From Ferdinandcohnia sp036965165 (GTDB taxonomy: Bacteria; Bacillota; Bacilli; Bacillales; Bacillaceae_L), in assembly GCF_036965165.1 (NCBI RefSeq), contig NZ_JBALOX010000095.1:11190-75189 (forward strand): 64,000 nt of DNA, written 5' to 3'. Under the pieces are notes generated by a model. The model was not told where the DNA came from. It saw only the letters and a list, made by a program, of their open reading frames with translations, and did no database searches. Shown piece after piece: positions 18,036 to 27,188 of the stretch. Numbering within the stretch: the first letter of the stretch is position 1; every line of letters begins with the position of its first letter. The translations under genes and the position numbers were made by a program.

Positions 18036-18315
18036 TCTTTAGGGTCTAACTTTTACAAAGAACTAAGAGTTCTGCGAAAGATTTATAGGTTTTCATAATA
18101 ATAGGTTTGGAAAGAGAATAAACTTGATTGTTATTGTATAGGAAATATATGGGTGTGATAATATGGGGTAAGGGGTAAGTGCTTAGAGAAAATTTATATA
18201 AGAATCAAGAAATTAGATCAAGAATAGAAGCCTTAAGAAAAACTAGAAAGAAATGAATAAAAGAACTAAATATGATAAAAGAAGCAAATCAAAAGATAAC
18301 TGAGGAGGCAAGTAC
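18036..18315. other. Leader region of the Nif3-like gene
   Basis: AT-rich. It contains a short frame from GTG 18179 (MLRENLYKNQEIRSRIEALR and five more codons) with an AGGGG just upstream. It is too short to judge and may be a fragment. Confidence 0.3.
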
Positions 18316-19077
18316 ATGGATGTTTCATATATTGTTGAACGAATTGATGCTCTTTTTAATGTAACAAATAAGGAAATCTATTCTAGTGAATCAGGGATTA
18401 CATACCAAGCAGATAAAAAAGTTAAAAAAGTAGGATACTGTGTGAACCTAACTCTTGAAACTATAGAGGAAGCAAGAATTTGTGGGGTTGATATGATGGT
18501 GACACACCATGATGCTTGGGATGAAATATATGGATTAAAGGACGCATGCATAGAAAAACTAGCTGAGTATGGTATAAGTCACTACTATAATCACCTGCCA
18601 CTTGATGACTGTAACTTTGGAACAAATGATAGTTTATTAAAAAAATTGAATTTAGAAATTGTGAAAAGGACCCACGAATGGGAAGGGTTATATTTTGGTA
18701 GAGTCGCAGAATATGATGAAGAAATTGAATTAAATGAATTTGTGGAAGCTATTGAAAGTCTACTAGAAGAACCAGTTAAATATTGGCGGTTTAATGACAA
18801 AAAGGTGAAGCGAGTAGGCTTAGTCTGTGGGAATGGTGCGCCAACAGCTTGCCTTAAGGAAGCAGTTGAAAATAAGTGTGATGTATATATTACAGGTGAA
18901 TGTAATTTGTATACGATTCAATATGCGCAGTTTAAAGGGATAAATCTTATCATTGGGAGTCATACTTTTACAGAATTCTTTGGAATTGAAAGTTTAGCAT
19001 TGAAATTGAATGAGAATATAAAAGAACTTGAAGTAGTGAGAATTAATGAAGAGCATTATGAAGCGAATATAAAATAA
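18316..19077 (+). CDS. Nif3-like dinuclear metal-centre protein
   Basis: The 253-residue protein is of the normal length for short Nif3/YbgI proteins. The first metal motif is MMVTHHDAWDEIYG (HH near residue 73) and the second is GSHTFTEFFGIESLALKL near the C-terminus, which together build the two-metal site. GLVCGNGAPTACLKEAVENKCDVYITGE is the conserved central strand and turn. Members form hexameric toroids; their biochemical role is not settled. Start ATG 18316 follows GAGGAGG. The gene stands alone. Confidence 0.85.
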   Translation: MDVSYIVERIDALFNVTNKEIYSSESGITYQADKKVKKVGYCVNLTLETIEEARICGVDMMVTHHDAWDEIYGLKDACIEKLAEYGISHYYNHLPLDDCNFGTNDSLLKKLNLEIVKRTHEWEGLYFGRVAEYDEEIELNEFVEAIESLLEEPVKYWRFNDKKVKRVGLVCGNGAPTACLKEAVENKCDVYITGECNLYTIQYAQFKGINLIIGSHTFTEFFGIESLALKLNENIKELEVVRINEEHYEANIK

Positions 19078-19199
19078 GAAATACAAACAGAGAAATACGT
19101 ATAATGAAGGCTTCTACTGTAGGAAAGTCGTCTATCCTTTTAAAACTCTTTCTTATAATCAGTACGATAGATATTATAGTGATAAAGAAATTATACATA

Positions 19200-19238
19200 A
19201 GGACTGTATGGATTCGTTAATAGAATCTATACAGTCCT
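19200..19238 (-). terminator. Hairpin after the nucleotidase gene
   Basis: AGGACTGTAT-g-GATTC pairs with GAATC-t-ATACAGTCCT around a seven-base loop, 8 bases after the minus-strand stop. The following bases are only moderately T-rich. Confidence 0.6.
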
Positions 19239-19245
19239 CTGTTAA

Positions 19246-22200
19246 TTAGTTAACTCTTTGAATTCTACCTTCAGACTTATATTCAAAAGGAGAAGGTAAT
19301 GTTTTTACAAAATCAACGGTTGCGTCAACATCTACTGGGCCAACTTCTAAATCAGTAGAAAGAGCCCCAATACCGTAATTAAGGTTTCCAGTCATATAGT
19401 TGTTGACAACAACTGTGTATTCTTTCGTTTTATCAATCTTGCTTCCGTCTGGTAAGAAGATGTCTATAACCTTGCCTGTTTTAGCTGTGCTGTCATAAGT
19501 ATACGTGTATTTAAAGCCGGCAATATGGAAGTCAAGACCTCTATCTGTAATCTGGTTATTTAAAACGGTCTCTAAATCTGCACCGCTAAGTGTTACTTTA
19601 TTTAACACATTCCCAAACGGCTGAATGGCAAATAAATCACCGAATGTTACTTCACCTGTTTCTAATGGTGAGCGGACACCGCCACCATTCATCATGGCAA
19701 AGTCAGTGTTCATTGCAGCTTTCATACCATCCGCAATAAGATTTCCAAGTGCGAAATCCCCAAATTCATTCGCTACAGTTGGATAATTTTTTTCAAGTGT
19801 TGATAAAGATTGCCCAACAACTTGTGCTTTAATTGGTTCAGCCTTCTCGGCATATTTCTTCATAATCGCTGCAACTTCTGGATCTGGAGTATAGTCCTTT
19901 TGATAAACAGTTTTAATCTCTGCGGATTTATGAATGATATCTCCAGTAACTCGGTCAATTTCAACTTCTACATCAGAAAAAGCAGATCCATAAGAATAGG
20001 CTTGAACAATTAGTTTATTGTCAACTACTCGGTTTACCATTGCGTGGTTGTGTGCAGCAAAGATGACATCTACTTCATCATCAATTTGTTCTGCAATTCT
20101 GCTAGCATCAAATGAATCTGTATTACCTGTTTGGGTAGCGGGATTATGTGCAAGGACGATGATTGCTTCGATTCCTTGCCCCTTTAATTCTTCAGAATAC
20201 TTGTTAATGGCTTCAACTTCGTCTGTAATTTGTAATGATTCGTTTCCTTTTCTCACAATCATGGAAGGAGTTTCTTGAGTAACAACTCCTATCACACCAA
20301 TTTTTTCACCTTCCATTGTGAATACAGCGTAAGGATCCGTAATTAAATTTCCATCTCTTGTATCATAGGCATTTGCTGCAACAAGAGGGAAGTTCATTCC
20401 GTCATAACCAACCGATCCGTTTGGGTGATCTCCACCGTTCATCATACGGTGTAGTTCATCAATCCCTTCATCAAACTCGTGATTTCCGAAAGTACCTGCA
20501 TCAAAACCGATGTTTTCCAATATTTCAATGGTAGGCTCGTCTTGGAATAGAGCGGAAATCAATGGGCTTCCACCAATCATATCGCCTGAATGTAAAATTA
20601 GTGTATTTGGATTTGTTGCCTCTTCTTGTTTTAATGCAGCGGCTAAATACTCAATATGCCCAGCTAATAAATCTCCAACCTTTGTAACCGTATCTAACTG
20701 TCCGTGCAAATCATTTACTCCTAAAAGTTGAACCTTTAATCGGTCGCTATCCGAATGGCTATTTAAGTTGAAATTAAAGATTCCAAAGCCTTTTGAATCG
20801 GTTTTGCCCGTAAAAGAGAATGGGCTTCCTTCCATGATATATTGCTCTGCCTTTGGAGAAGTTGTAAAAGTAATATTCACATTTCCTGAGATTGGAGCAA
20901 TAGACCAGTTTCCATCTGCTGTCGGAGTAATTTCTTTCACCTCAGAAATGTAGTCCATTAAAACTTGACGGTTTTCATCTGCAGAATCGACTACTATTTC
21001 ACTTTCTTTTAGTCCAGGAAAATTCCCACCGCCGCCAGCACGGTAATTATTTGTAACTACGATAAATTCTTGCTCAGGATCTACAGGTTCATCCTTATAT
21101 TTAAGATTTATCACACGACTTGAGTCTGGATTTAGAAGCGTGCCATTTGGAGCGTATTTGGCAGGCTTTGTAACATCAATTTGATATTCTACGCCATCAA
21201 TTACATCAAAGTTAAATACTTGAAATGCAGGATTTATTAACGGCTGTTCAGTTGTTTTTGAACGATCAATCGTATTGTATTGACCAGCGGACATTTCAAG
21301 CCACTCTTTAACAACCGAACCTTTTATTTTAATAGCTTTTAAAGTGTTGTCATAAAGATATAAGTCACCTGCACTACGAATCGTCAAATCACCTTTTTTG
21401 ATTTCTGTGTATTCATCAACACCATTACGCCCGGCTTTAAAAGGGGCTCCTGCTGATAAAATTGGCAGATCTTTTAATTCTGGCTTGTTTAGTTCAATAT
21501 ATTTTTCGACATACCATTTTTGTGCGTTTGTAACTACTTGGATAGACGGATCATCTTGTACAAGTGCGAAATAGCTATAAATGTCATCCGTTGTAGTACC
21601 AATTGGTGTATTAACATATTTTAAGGTAGCTTCATGATCTTCTTTTACAGCATCAACAATTGCTGGGTCTGGCTGAACAGACTCTATTTGTCTAGTAGAG
21701 GATTGGGAATTAGAAACAGACCATTTTCCTTTTACTTTTTGTAAGGTAAGATCAATAATTCCTAATGCTCCGCCTCCAAATCCAGCTTGTACAGCAGCAA
21801 CACCGTTGATTGTTCCTTTTTCGTTATCGACTCCAGGTAGTGGTTGTCCATCGGCACCTTTGAACAATGCATCTAAACTAGCTACATTGTTTGCTGGAAA
21901 TGTTTTATGCGTGTGTGAAAATGTAATAGCATCAATACCGGGTACTTTACTTAAAGCATATATTGTATCTTCGGTATTTGCTTCATTTTCACTAAAACCT
22001 GAATGAGCTAATGCGATAATGACATCTGCCCCTTCTTCTTTCATTATAGGAATATAGTTTTTAGCTGTTTCTACTATGTTTTTGGTGATGACCTTTCCAT
22101 CTAGATTCGATTTATCCCACTCATTAATTTGAGGAGGAACAAATCCGATATATCCGATTTTGATGACATTTGTTTTACCAGATTCATCTTTTACTTTTTT

Positions 22201-22767
22201 ATTTACAATTTTATAAGGGTTAAATTTATTAATATCGTTAGTTGGATCATTATCATGATCGTCAACATATACATTCGCATTTACAAAAGAGAAGTTTGCA
22301 TCATCGTATACTTCGTCTAAATACTCCAACCCATAATTAAACTCATGGTTTCCAAGTGTGGCCATATCATAGCCCATTAAGTTCATGGCATTGATTGCTG
22401 GATGTATTTCACCTTCCTCTAAAGGGTCAATTTTTGCTTTGTATGTACCGAGAGGATTTCCTTGTATAAGGTCACCATTGTCCACCAGTACAGAGTTTTT
22501 TACTTCTGCTCGTGCTTCTTTAACAAGAGTTGCAGTTTTAGCCAGTCCCAGTTTAGGTGCCGAACTATTTTTGTAATAGTCAAAGCTTAGTAGATTTGTA
22601 TGAATATCAGTCGTTTCCATGATGCGAAGATCAACCTGTGATTGAATCTTGTCATTGGCGGGTTTTGCAGCCATTACGTTGCCAGACAAGAAAGGAGCTG
22701 CTAACACGGTGATTGCAAGTGTACTGGACAAAATTTTCTTGCCACTGTTTCTTTTTCCAAATTTCAT
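19246..22767 (-). CDS. Secreted tandem-domain 5'-nucleotidase/2',3'-cyclic phosphodiesterase (YfkN-like)
   Basis: The 1173-residue protein carries two complete metallophosphoesterase plus 5'-nucleotidase units in tandem. A classic Sec signal peptide (KRNSGKK, hydrophobic core, cleavage after VMA near residue 33) starts it. Unit one has METTDIHTN, GNHEFNYG and SHTHKTFP; unit two begins near residue 680 with GVNDLHGQ, GNHEFDEG and AHNHAMV. Each is followed by a nucleotide-binding domain (YRAGGGGNFPG; VNNYMTGNLNYGIG). Family members release phosphate from extracellular nucleotides. The related B. subtilis YfkN has a C-terminal wall anchor; here the end (SEGRIQRVN) shows no LPXTG, so the enzyme is probably secreted freely. 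Confidence 0.92.
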   Translation of the reverse strand: MKFGKRNSGKKILSSTLAITVLAAPFLSGNVMAAKPANDKIQSQVDLRIMETTDIHTNLLSFDYYKNSSAPKLGLAKTATLVKEARAEVKNSVLVDNGDLIQGNPLGTYKAKIDPLEEGEIHPAINAMNLMGYDMATLGNHEFNYGLEYLDEVYDDANFSFVNANVYVDDHDNDPTNDINKFNPYKIVNKKVKDESGKTNVIKIGYIGFVPPQINEWDKSNLDGKVITKNIVETAKNYIPIMKEEGADVIIALAHSGFSENEANTEDTIYALSKVPGIDAITFSHTHKTFPANNVASLDALFKGADGQPLPGVDNEKGTINGVAAVQAGFGGGALGIIDLTLQKVKGKWSVSNSQSSTRQIESVQPDPAIVDAVKEDHEATLKYVNTPIGTTTDDIYSYFALVQDDPSIQVVTNAQKWYVEKYIELNKPELKDLPILSAGAPFKAGRNGVDEYTEIKKGDLTIRSAGDLYLYDNTLKAIKIKGSVVKEWLEMSAGQYNTIDRSKTTEQPLINPAFQVFNFDVIDGVEYQIDVTKPAKYAPNGTLLNPDSSRVINLKYKDEPVDPEQEFIVVTNNYRAGGGGNFPGLKESEIVVDSADENRQVLMDYISEVKEITPTADGNWSIAPISGNVNITFTTSPKAEQYIMEGSPFSFTGKTDSKGFGIFNFNLNSHSDSDRLKVQLLGVNDLHGQLDTVTKVGDLLAGHIEYLAAALKQEEATNPNTLILHSGDMIGGSPLISALFQDEPTIEILENIGFDAGTFGNHEFDEGIDELHRMMNGGDHPNGSVGYDGMNFPLVAANAYDTRDGNLITDPYAVFTMEGEKIGVIGVVTQETPSMIVRKGNESLQITDEVEAINKYSEELKGQGIEAIIVLAHNPATQTGNTDSFDASRIAEQIDDEVDVIFAAHNHAMVNRVVDNKLIVQAYSYGSAFSDVEVEIDRVTGDIIHKSAEIKTVYQKDYTPDPEVAAIMKKYAEKAEPIKAQVVGQSLSTLEKNYPTVANEFGDFALGNLIADGMKAAMNTDFAMMNGGGVRSPLETGEVTFGDLFAIQPFGNVLNKVTLSGADLETVLNNQITDRGLDFHIAGFKYTYTYDSTAKTGKVIDIFLPDGSKIDKTKEYTVVVNNYMTGNLNYGIGALSTDLEVGPVDVDATVDFVKTLPSPFEYKSEGRIQRVN

Positions 22768-23245
22768 TATGCACTCATCCTTCTATATTTTTTTTTGTTC
22801 AATAGGTCCAAAAATTAATATAGCAGAATAAATTTTACGGTAGTGTAAATTTTTCGAAAATTAGGTATATAGTAATAGTGATTTTTTCATTTTAGGCATT
22901 AATTGGTTAATTGTACCTATCTATTGATCTGGTAAATTCATATTGTTTTGAGAATAAATATATAGGCAGGTTGTGGGGGATACATGTTAATTAGTCGACG
23001 ATTTATAGTGGAGTAGAATAATTGTAAATACAAGTTTACATTTTATTGACCTCCAAAAAGAGGAAGATTAAAAGGATATGTAAATTATATTTTGAGAGTT
23101 TATTGAGAGGCATCGTGGCAGTACCTTATCCATTTGGTAATTATGATTAAACAGGTAATAGATGCATTTGAAGTGGCTTTAGTGATCGCACCTTCAATCA
23201 GAACACATCATCTAGGTGAAAATCCTAGGATGGGAGGTGTGTCAT
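22768..23245. other. Intergenic region between the nucleotidase and the nucleotidyltransferase remnant
   Basis: AT-rich and without a gene. It should hold the nucleotidase promoter; no confident -35/-10 pair was picked. The end (from about 23205) is similar to the leader of the intact nucleotidyltransferase gene at 34438. Confidence 0.4.
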
Positions 23246-23389
23246 ATGAGGGACTCGATCAAGCGAATAGCCCAACAGTTTATCGTTTCTCACTATCCTG
23301 AAGCAGAAATTGTCTGGGTAGGTGGAAGTGTTGTTTCTGGAAATCTAAATTTTACGAATTCAGGGTTTTGTTTTATCACGATTATCTGA
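23246..23389 (+). pseudogene. Truncated copy of the nucleotidyltransferase gene at 34438
   Basis: ATG 23246 begins MRDSIKRIAQQFIVSHYPEA and continues to IVWVGGSVVSGNL, nearly identical to the intact protein at 34438. Similarity stops at about residue 34, just before the catalytic D-x-D, after which the frame runs into a stop at 23387. The homology also includes about 35 bases upstream (the TAGGTGAA...GGGAGGTG leader). It is a 5' fragment of a duplicated gene, not a functional enzyme. Confidence 0.8.
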
Positions 23390-23562
23390 ATCAAAATGTC
23401 TCCAGCCCTCTTAACTTGTTTATCGTTTGAGGTTCTACTATCATTATGGTAAGTATGTTTTTAGCAAATCATGGTTTTAAGAAAGAACTTTAAACCATCT
23501 TAAATGATATCTTCATGGGAACACCCCACTGATTGAGTGCAGGATTCGGAGGATGAAAAGTA

Positions 23563-24078
23563 ATGAGCGATGTGAAATTAAGGCCTTTAGAAAGAGTAGA
23601 CTTAGGATTTGTACATAAATTAAATATTAATGCAAACATCATGTCCTATTGGTTTGAGGAGCCATATGAATCGTTTGTTGAATTACAGGATTTGTATGAT
23701 AAACATATCCATGATCAGGGTGAAAGAAGATTTATTGTGCAAAAAGGCGATGAAATGGTGGGGCTGGTCGAATTAGTAGAGATTGATTATATTCATCGTA
23801 GGGTGGAATTTCAAATTATTATTGATCCGAATCATCAAGGGCAAGGATATGCGAAGTCTGCAACATATCTCGCAATGGACTACGCGTTTTCTGTATTAAA
23901 TATGTATAAATTATATTTAATCGTTGATAAAACGAATGAAAAAGCGATTCATATATACAATAAACTTGGTTTTCAGTTCGAAGGGGAATTAATTGATGAG
24001 TTTTTTGTTGGCGGCGAATATCATAATGCAATAAGAATGTGTATGTTTCAACATCAATATTTTAATAGGGGTTCTTGA
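23563..24078 (+). CDS. speG: Spermidine N1-acetyltransferase (SpeG-like GNAT)
   Basis: The 171-residue GNAT protein resembles E. coli SpeG throughout. Shared segments include KLRPLERVDLGFVHKLN, MSYWFEEPYESFVEL, LYDKHIHDQGERRF, the GLVELVEIDYIHRR strand and IHIYNKLGF. The acetyl-CoA loop is HQGQGYAKSAT. SpeG acetylates spermidine or spermine to relieve polyamine stress and forms dodecamers with an allosteric polyamine site in the N-terminal acidic segment, also visible here (EEPYESFVE). A good GGAGG precedes ATG 23563. It is followed by truA after 70 bases, possibly co-transcribed. Confidence 0.92.
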   Translation: MSDVKLRPLERVDLGFVHKLNINANIMSYWFEEPYESFVELQDLYDKHIHDQGERRFIVQKGDEMVGLVELVEIDYIHRRVEFQIIIDPNHQGQGYAKSATYLAMDYAFSVLNMYKLYLIVDKTNEKAIHIYNKLGFQFEGELIDEFFVGGEYHNAIRMCMFQHQYFNRGS

Positions 24079-24148
24079 GATTGTACAAGTCCCTTTAATC
24101 GGCACGATAGATACCAAAGCGATAAAGTAATTTTACAAGGAGAAAGCA

Positions 24149-24886
24149 ATGAACAATTATAAATTAACCATTCAGTATGATGGTGGCCGTTACAAGGGTT
24201 GGCAACGACTTGGTAATGGTGACAATACGATTCAAGGGAAAATTGAAAATGTATTAACAGAGTTAGCAGGGGAAAAAATTGAAATTATTGGATCCGGAAG
24301 AACGGATGCAGGTGTACATGCTCTTGCCCAAATCGCTAATTTTAAGATGCAAAAAAATGCAACGGAAGATGAAGTAATGCATTATTTAAACAGATATCTT
24401 CCTAACGATATTAGTGTTGTGGACGTTACATTAATTCATGATCGTTTTCACGCGCGTTATAATGCTAAGGATAAAACCTATTTGTATAAGATTTGGAACG
24501 AGCCATATACACATCCCTTTATGCGAAAGTACAGTATGCATGTGGAGGAAAAGCTTGATATTGAAAAAATGAGACAGGCATCTCAATATTTTCTAGGGAA
24601 GCATGACTTTACTTCCTATTCCAACGCAAAGTCCAAGAAAAAGTCTATGGTTCGCGAAATATACTCGCTTGAGATAAATGAAAATGCGGGCTTTATCGAA
24701 ATTAAAGTGCGAGGCAATGGCTTCCTTTACAATATGGTGAGAAAAATTGTAGGAACGTTAATTGAAGTTGGATTAGGAGAAAAAGAAGCTGCTTCAATAC
24801 CAAGTATTCTTGAATCTAAAGAAAGAATTCAAACAGGTCGTATGGCGGATGCTGAAGGGTTGTACTTGGAGAAGGTTGGTTTTTAA
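24149..24886 (+). CDS. truA: tRNA pseudouridine(38-40) synthase
   Basis: The 245-residue protein has the TruA active-site motif GSGRTDAGVHA with catalytic Asp53. Also present are RFHARYNAKDKTYLYKI, the second lobe HDFTSYSNAK, and FLYNMVRKIVGTLIEVG. TruA changes uridines 38, 39 and 40 in the tRNA anticodon stem to pseudouridine. In B. subtilis the main truA lies in the ribosomal protein region; this copy is next to speG, so it may be a second paralogue (Bacillus cereus-group genomes have two). ATG 24149 follows AAGGAGAAAG. Confidence 0.93.
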   Translation: MNNYKLTIQYDGGRYKGWQRLGNGDNTIQGKIENVLTELAGEKIEIIGSGRTDAGVHALAQIANFKMQKNATEDEVMHYLNRYLPNDISVVDVTLIHDRFHARYNAKDKTYLYKIWNEPYTHPFMRKYSMHVEEKLDIEKMRQASQYFLGKHDFTSYSNAKSKKKSMVREIYSLEINENAGFIEIKVRGNGFLYNMVRKIVGTLIEVGLGEKEAASIPSILESKERIQTGRMADAEGLYLEKVGF

Positions 24887-24944
24887 ACCATCACCTAATT
24901 TTAATTCCATCTGAAGATTAATCACCAGCATTTCATGTATTGCC

Positions 24945-25062
24945 ACATATAAAACCCATGTGGAGTGCGTTGCGTTGATAAAGTTTAAATAGATTGGTAT
25001 CAATAGCTTTAGCATATTTTAGTTGTATTTTATGTTTCCTCAAACAAATAGTTCAGGGGATT
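24945..25062 (+). repeat. Degenerate intergenic repeat ending in a hairpin (copy 2)
   Basis: GCGTTGATAAAGTTTAAATA followed by GATTGGTATCAATAGC and TTTAGCATATTTTAGTT matches 17933-17987 with scattered differences. A weaker CCTCAAAC...GTTCAGGGG hairpin with six T follows (25038-25066), at the place of the hairpin of copy 1. Confidence 0.5.
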
Positions 25063-25159
25063 TTTTGAGCTCGACTTCTTACTATTACACAAATCTAATG
25101 TTTACGTGAGATGATCAATTGATTTACGTAGTTGCTTGTTGAATTGGAAAAAATTGTTT

Positions 25160-25187
25160 AAAAAGGCTTGGAATTGGCACCAAGCCT
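25160..25187 (-). terminator. Terminator of the VOC-family gene
   Basis: AGGCTTGG (25164-25171) pairs with CCAAGCCT (25180-25187). On the minus strand five T follow the stem. Confidence 0.65.
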
Positions 25188-25240
25188 AAATTATTTACTT
25201 TTATTAACGCCGACATTATTTGAAAAAATATTACCTTATT

Positions 25241-25663
25241 TTAATCTGTAAAGTCCCAAGCTGGATTATATACAACTTCCCATAAATGTCCATCGGGGTC
25301 TTGAAAGTATCCTGAGTATCCTCCCCAAAAGGTATCATGTGCTGGAACTGTTACAATTGCACCAGCCAACCTTGCCTGTTCCATTACCATATCGACCATT
25401 TCTTTACTCTCAACATTATGACCAATCGTAAATTCAGTTGGACTTATCGGTGTCTGGTTTATGCTTGTGTCATGTGCTATATCTTTGCGTTTCCAAATTG
25501 CGAGTTTTAAACCTGATTGTAAATCGAAAAATGCAACAGCACCATGCTCAAACTCTTGACCTACCAATCCTTCTGTCGGTAGTCCAAGTCCGTCTTTGTA
25601 AAATTTCAAAGACCTTTCCAAGTCATCTACGCCCAATGTTATAACTGAGATTCTTGGTTTCAT
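25241..25663 (-). CDS. VOC-family (glyoxalase/bleomycin-resistance fold) protein
   Basis: The 140-residue protein has the two beta-alpha-beta modules of the VOC fold: SVITLGVDDLERSLKFYKDGLG at the N-terminus and GYFQDPDGHLWEVVYNPAW at the end, the latter containing the metal-ligand Glu. GLPTEGLVGQEFEHG in between fits the glyoxalase-like subfamily seen in many Bacillus genomes. AGGAGCG precedes the ATG. The family covers lyases, dioxygenases and drug-binding proteins, so no reaction is assigned. Confidence 0.85.
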   Translation of the reverse strand: MKPRISVITLGVDDLERSLKFYKDGLGLPTEGLVGQEFEHGAVAFFDLQSGLKLAIWKRKDIAHDTSINQTPISPTEFTIGHNVESKEMVDMVMEQARLAGAIVTVPAHDTFWGGYSGYFQDPDGHLWEVVYNPAWDFTD

Positions 25664-26061
25664 CTAATCGCTCCTATCAAATTTATTTTGCATATTTTAA
25701 TATTGTAGGGCTTTCAAATCTCGACATGATCAAAGTATTACTGTTTTTTCGGTAATGCCCCGTAAGTTAAAAACTGATATACAGGGTAACTCCTATTACA
25801 ATGACAAATTTTAACATGCTTATATTGTACAATAATTTCAGAGGAGAAGTAGTAAAAAAATTAAATCCTATTTTCGTGATAAGGTTTCTGATTATATAAC
25901 ATGAATGAAGGCTCCCTATAATATTGAACGAAAGTCTGTTTGCCTAAGTAAAGTATGTAAAAAATTTTGATAAAGTTTTATTTTGCATATTCCTTAGCGG
26001 GAATATTTATGTGTAGGTATATTAAGAGCGAATAATGATTAAAAGGAGCTGGAAAAATAAG
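25664..26061. other. Intergenic region before the ArsR-SRPBCC operon
   Basis: No gene, repeat or strong hairpin seen. A TTTTGCATATTCC segment (25980-25992) occurs also at 25685 in variant form, which may reflect promoter elements of the two divergent units. Confidence 0.35.
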
Positions 26062-26400
26062 ATGGATTATACAACAATCTTAAGCTCTCTTGTAGAGCCT
26101 AGTAGGTTAAAGATTGTTGAATTACTTCGTAAAGGTCCACAAACAGTATGGGAAATAGCAGACCATCTTCATATTCGCCAGCCACAAGCATCTAAACATC
26201 TTCGTGTACTGCATGAAGTGGGAATTGTGGAGTTTGATGCAGAAGAAAATCGTCGAATATACAAGCTGAGGTCTGAGCCCTTCAAAGCCTTAGGTTCATG
26301 GTTAAATGAATACCGTGACATGTGGGAAGAAAAATTCGACAACTTGGATCGATATTTGCAGGATCTGCAAAAGATAGAAAATAAAGAAAATGAAAACTAG
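26062..26400 (+). CDS. ArsR-family transcriptional regulator
   Basis: The protein from ATG 26062 has 112 residues: MDYTTILSSLVEPSRLKIVELL, then the recognition region HIRQPQASKHLRVLHEVGIVEF and the wing ENRRIYKL. No metal-binding CxC motif is present, so it belongs with ArsR regulators that control a neighbouring SRPBCC protein rather than metal sensors. A start nine codons upstream (26035) is possible, because the AAAAGGAG site at 26040 is rather far from 26062. The next gene begins 19 bases after the stop. Confidence 0.88.
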   Translation: MDYTTILSSLVEPSRLKIVELLRKGPQTVWEIADHLHIRQPQASKHLRVLHEVGIVEFDAEENRRIYKLRSEPFKALGSWLNEYRDMWEEKFDNLDRYLQDLQKIENKENEN

Positions 26401-26419
26401 AAATAGTGGAGGTATCACA

Positions 26420-26908
26420 ATGACAACTCAAATCAAAATCACTCATACTTACAATGCACCACGTGATCTTGTGTTTAAGGCATTTACTGAATCAGAACAC
26501 TTAAAGAACTGGTGGGGGCCAAAAGGATGGACGTTTGAGGTTTCTAAATCAGATTTCCGTCCGGGTGGTGTCTTTCATTACAGCCAGAAACCTGCTGATG
26601 GCAACGTAATGTGGGTTAAATTTGTTTACAGTGAAATTATTGCACCGGAGAAAATCGTATATACTAGTTTCTTTTCTGATAAAGAAGGTAACACTGTGCG
26701 TGCACCCTTTGACGCTAATTGGCCGATGGAAACACTAAATACCATTACGTTCAATGAGGACGAAGGAAAAACAACCTTAACTATGATTGTGGCCCCCGTA
26801 TCCCCGACTGAGGAAGAGATCAAAACCTTCGAGGATTCAAAAGATATGGCTCGAGAAGGACATACCGGTACCCTTAATGAATTAGAAGAATACCTAACAA
26901 AGATATAA
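26420..26908 (+). CDS. SRPBCC/AHSA1-domain protein
   Basis: ATG 26420 is preceded by GTGGAGG, which marks it as the start although the frame is open further upstream. About 162 residues. Hallmarks are THTYNAPRDLVFKAFTESEHL, then WWGPKGWT, PGGVFHYSQKP, and a C-terminal helix with DMAREGHTGTLNELEEYL. The fold is a hydrophobic-ligand cup shared with Aha1. ArsR-SRPBCC pairs are common in soil bacteria, where the regulator controls the binding protein; the ligand is unknown. Confidence 0.88.
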   Translation: MTTQIKITHTYNAPRDLVFKAFTESEHLKNWWGPKGWTFEVSKSDFRPGGVFHYSQKPADGNVMWVKFVYSEIIAPEKIVYTSFFSDKEGNTVRAPFDANWPMETLNTITFNEDEGKTTLTMIVAPVSPTEEEIKTFEDSKDMAREGHTGTLNELEEYLTKI

Positions 26909-26975
26909 ACGTTTAACATAGCCTCTAAGGTAAATCTATTTCATTGCTAAGCTTTAAAGTAGAGAAAACTAATCA

Positions 26976-27029
26976 TGCCTGACAACAGTGTATAACTGAT
27001 TACACCACACTGTTTGCAAGGCATTTTTT
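26976..27029 (+). terminator. Terminator of the ArsR-SRPBCC operon
   Basis: TGCCT/AGGCA and ACAGTGT/ACACTGT form an interrupted stem (26976-27023) followed by six T. Confidence 0.65.
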
Positions 27030-27188
27030 ATCCGTGCAGTACTTTCTGTTACAAAAAAATCGAGGGGTGCCAGACACTCTTACAATACGATGTTCCCATT
27101 GCACTCCGACAATACAATCATTGCAAAAATCCTGACAAGGCAAATATGATATACTTATTTGTTGAATGATTTTTTAGGAGTTGACACC

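Noticed and set aside
18179..18256. 25-codon frame from GTG before the Nif3-like gene
   Set aside because: Too short and too simple in composition to separate from chance.
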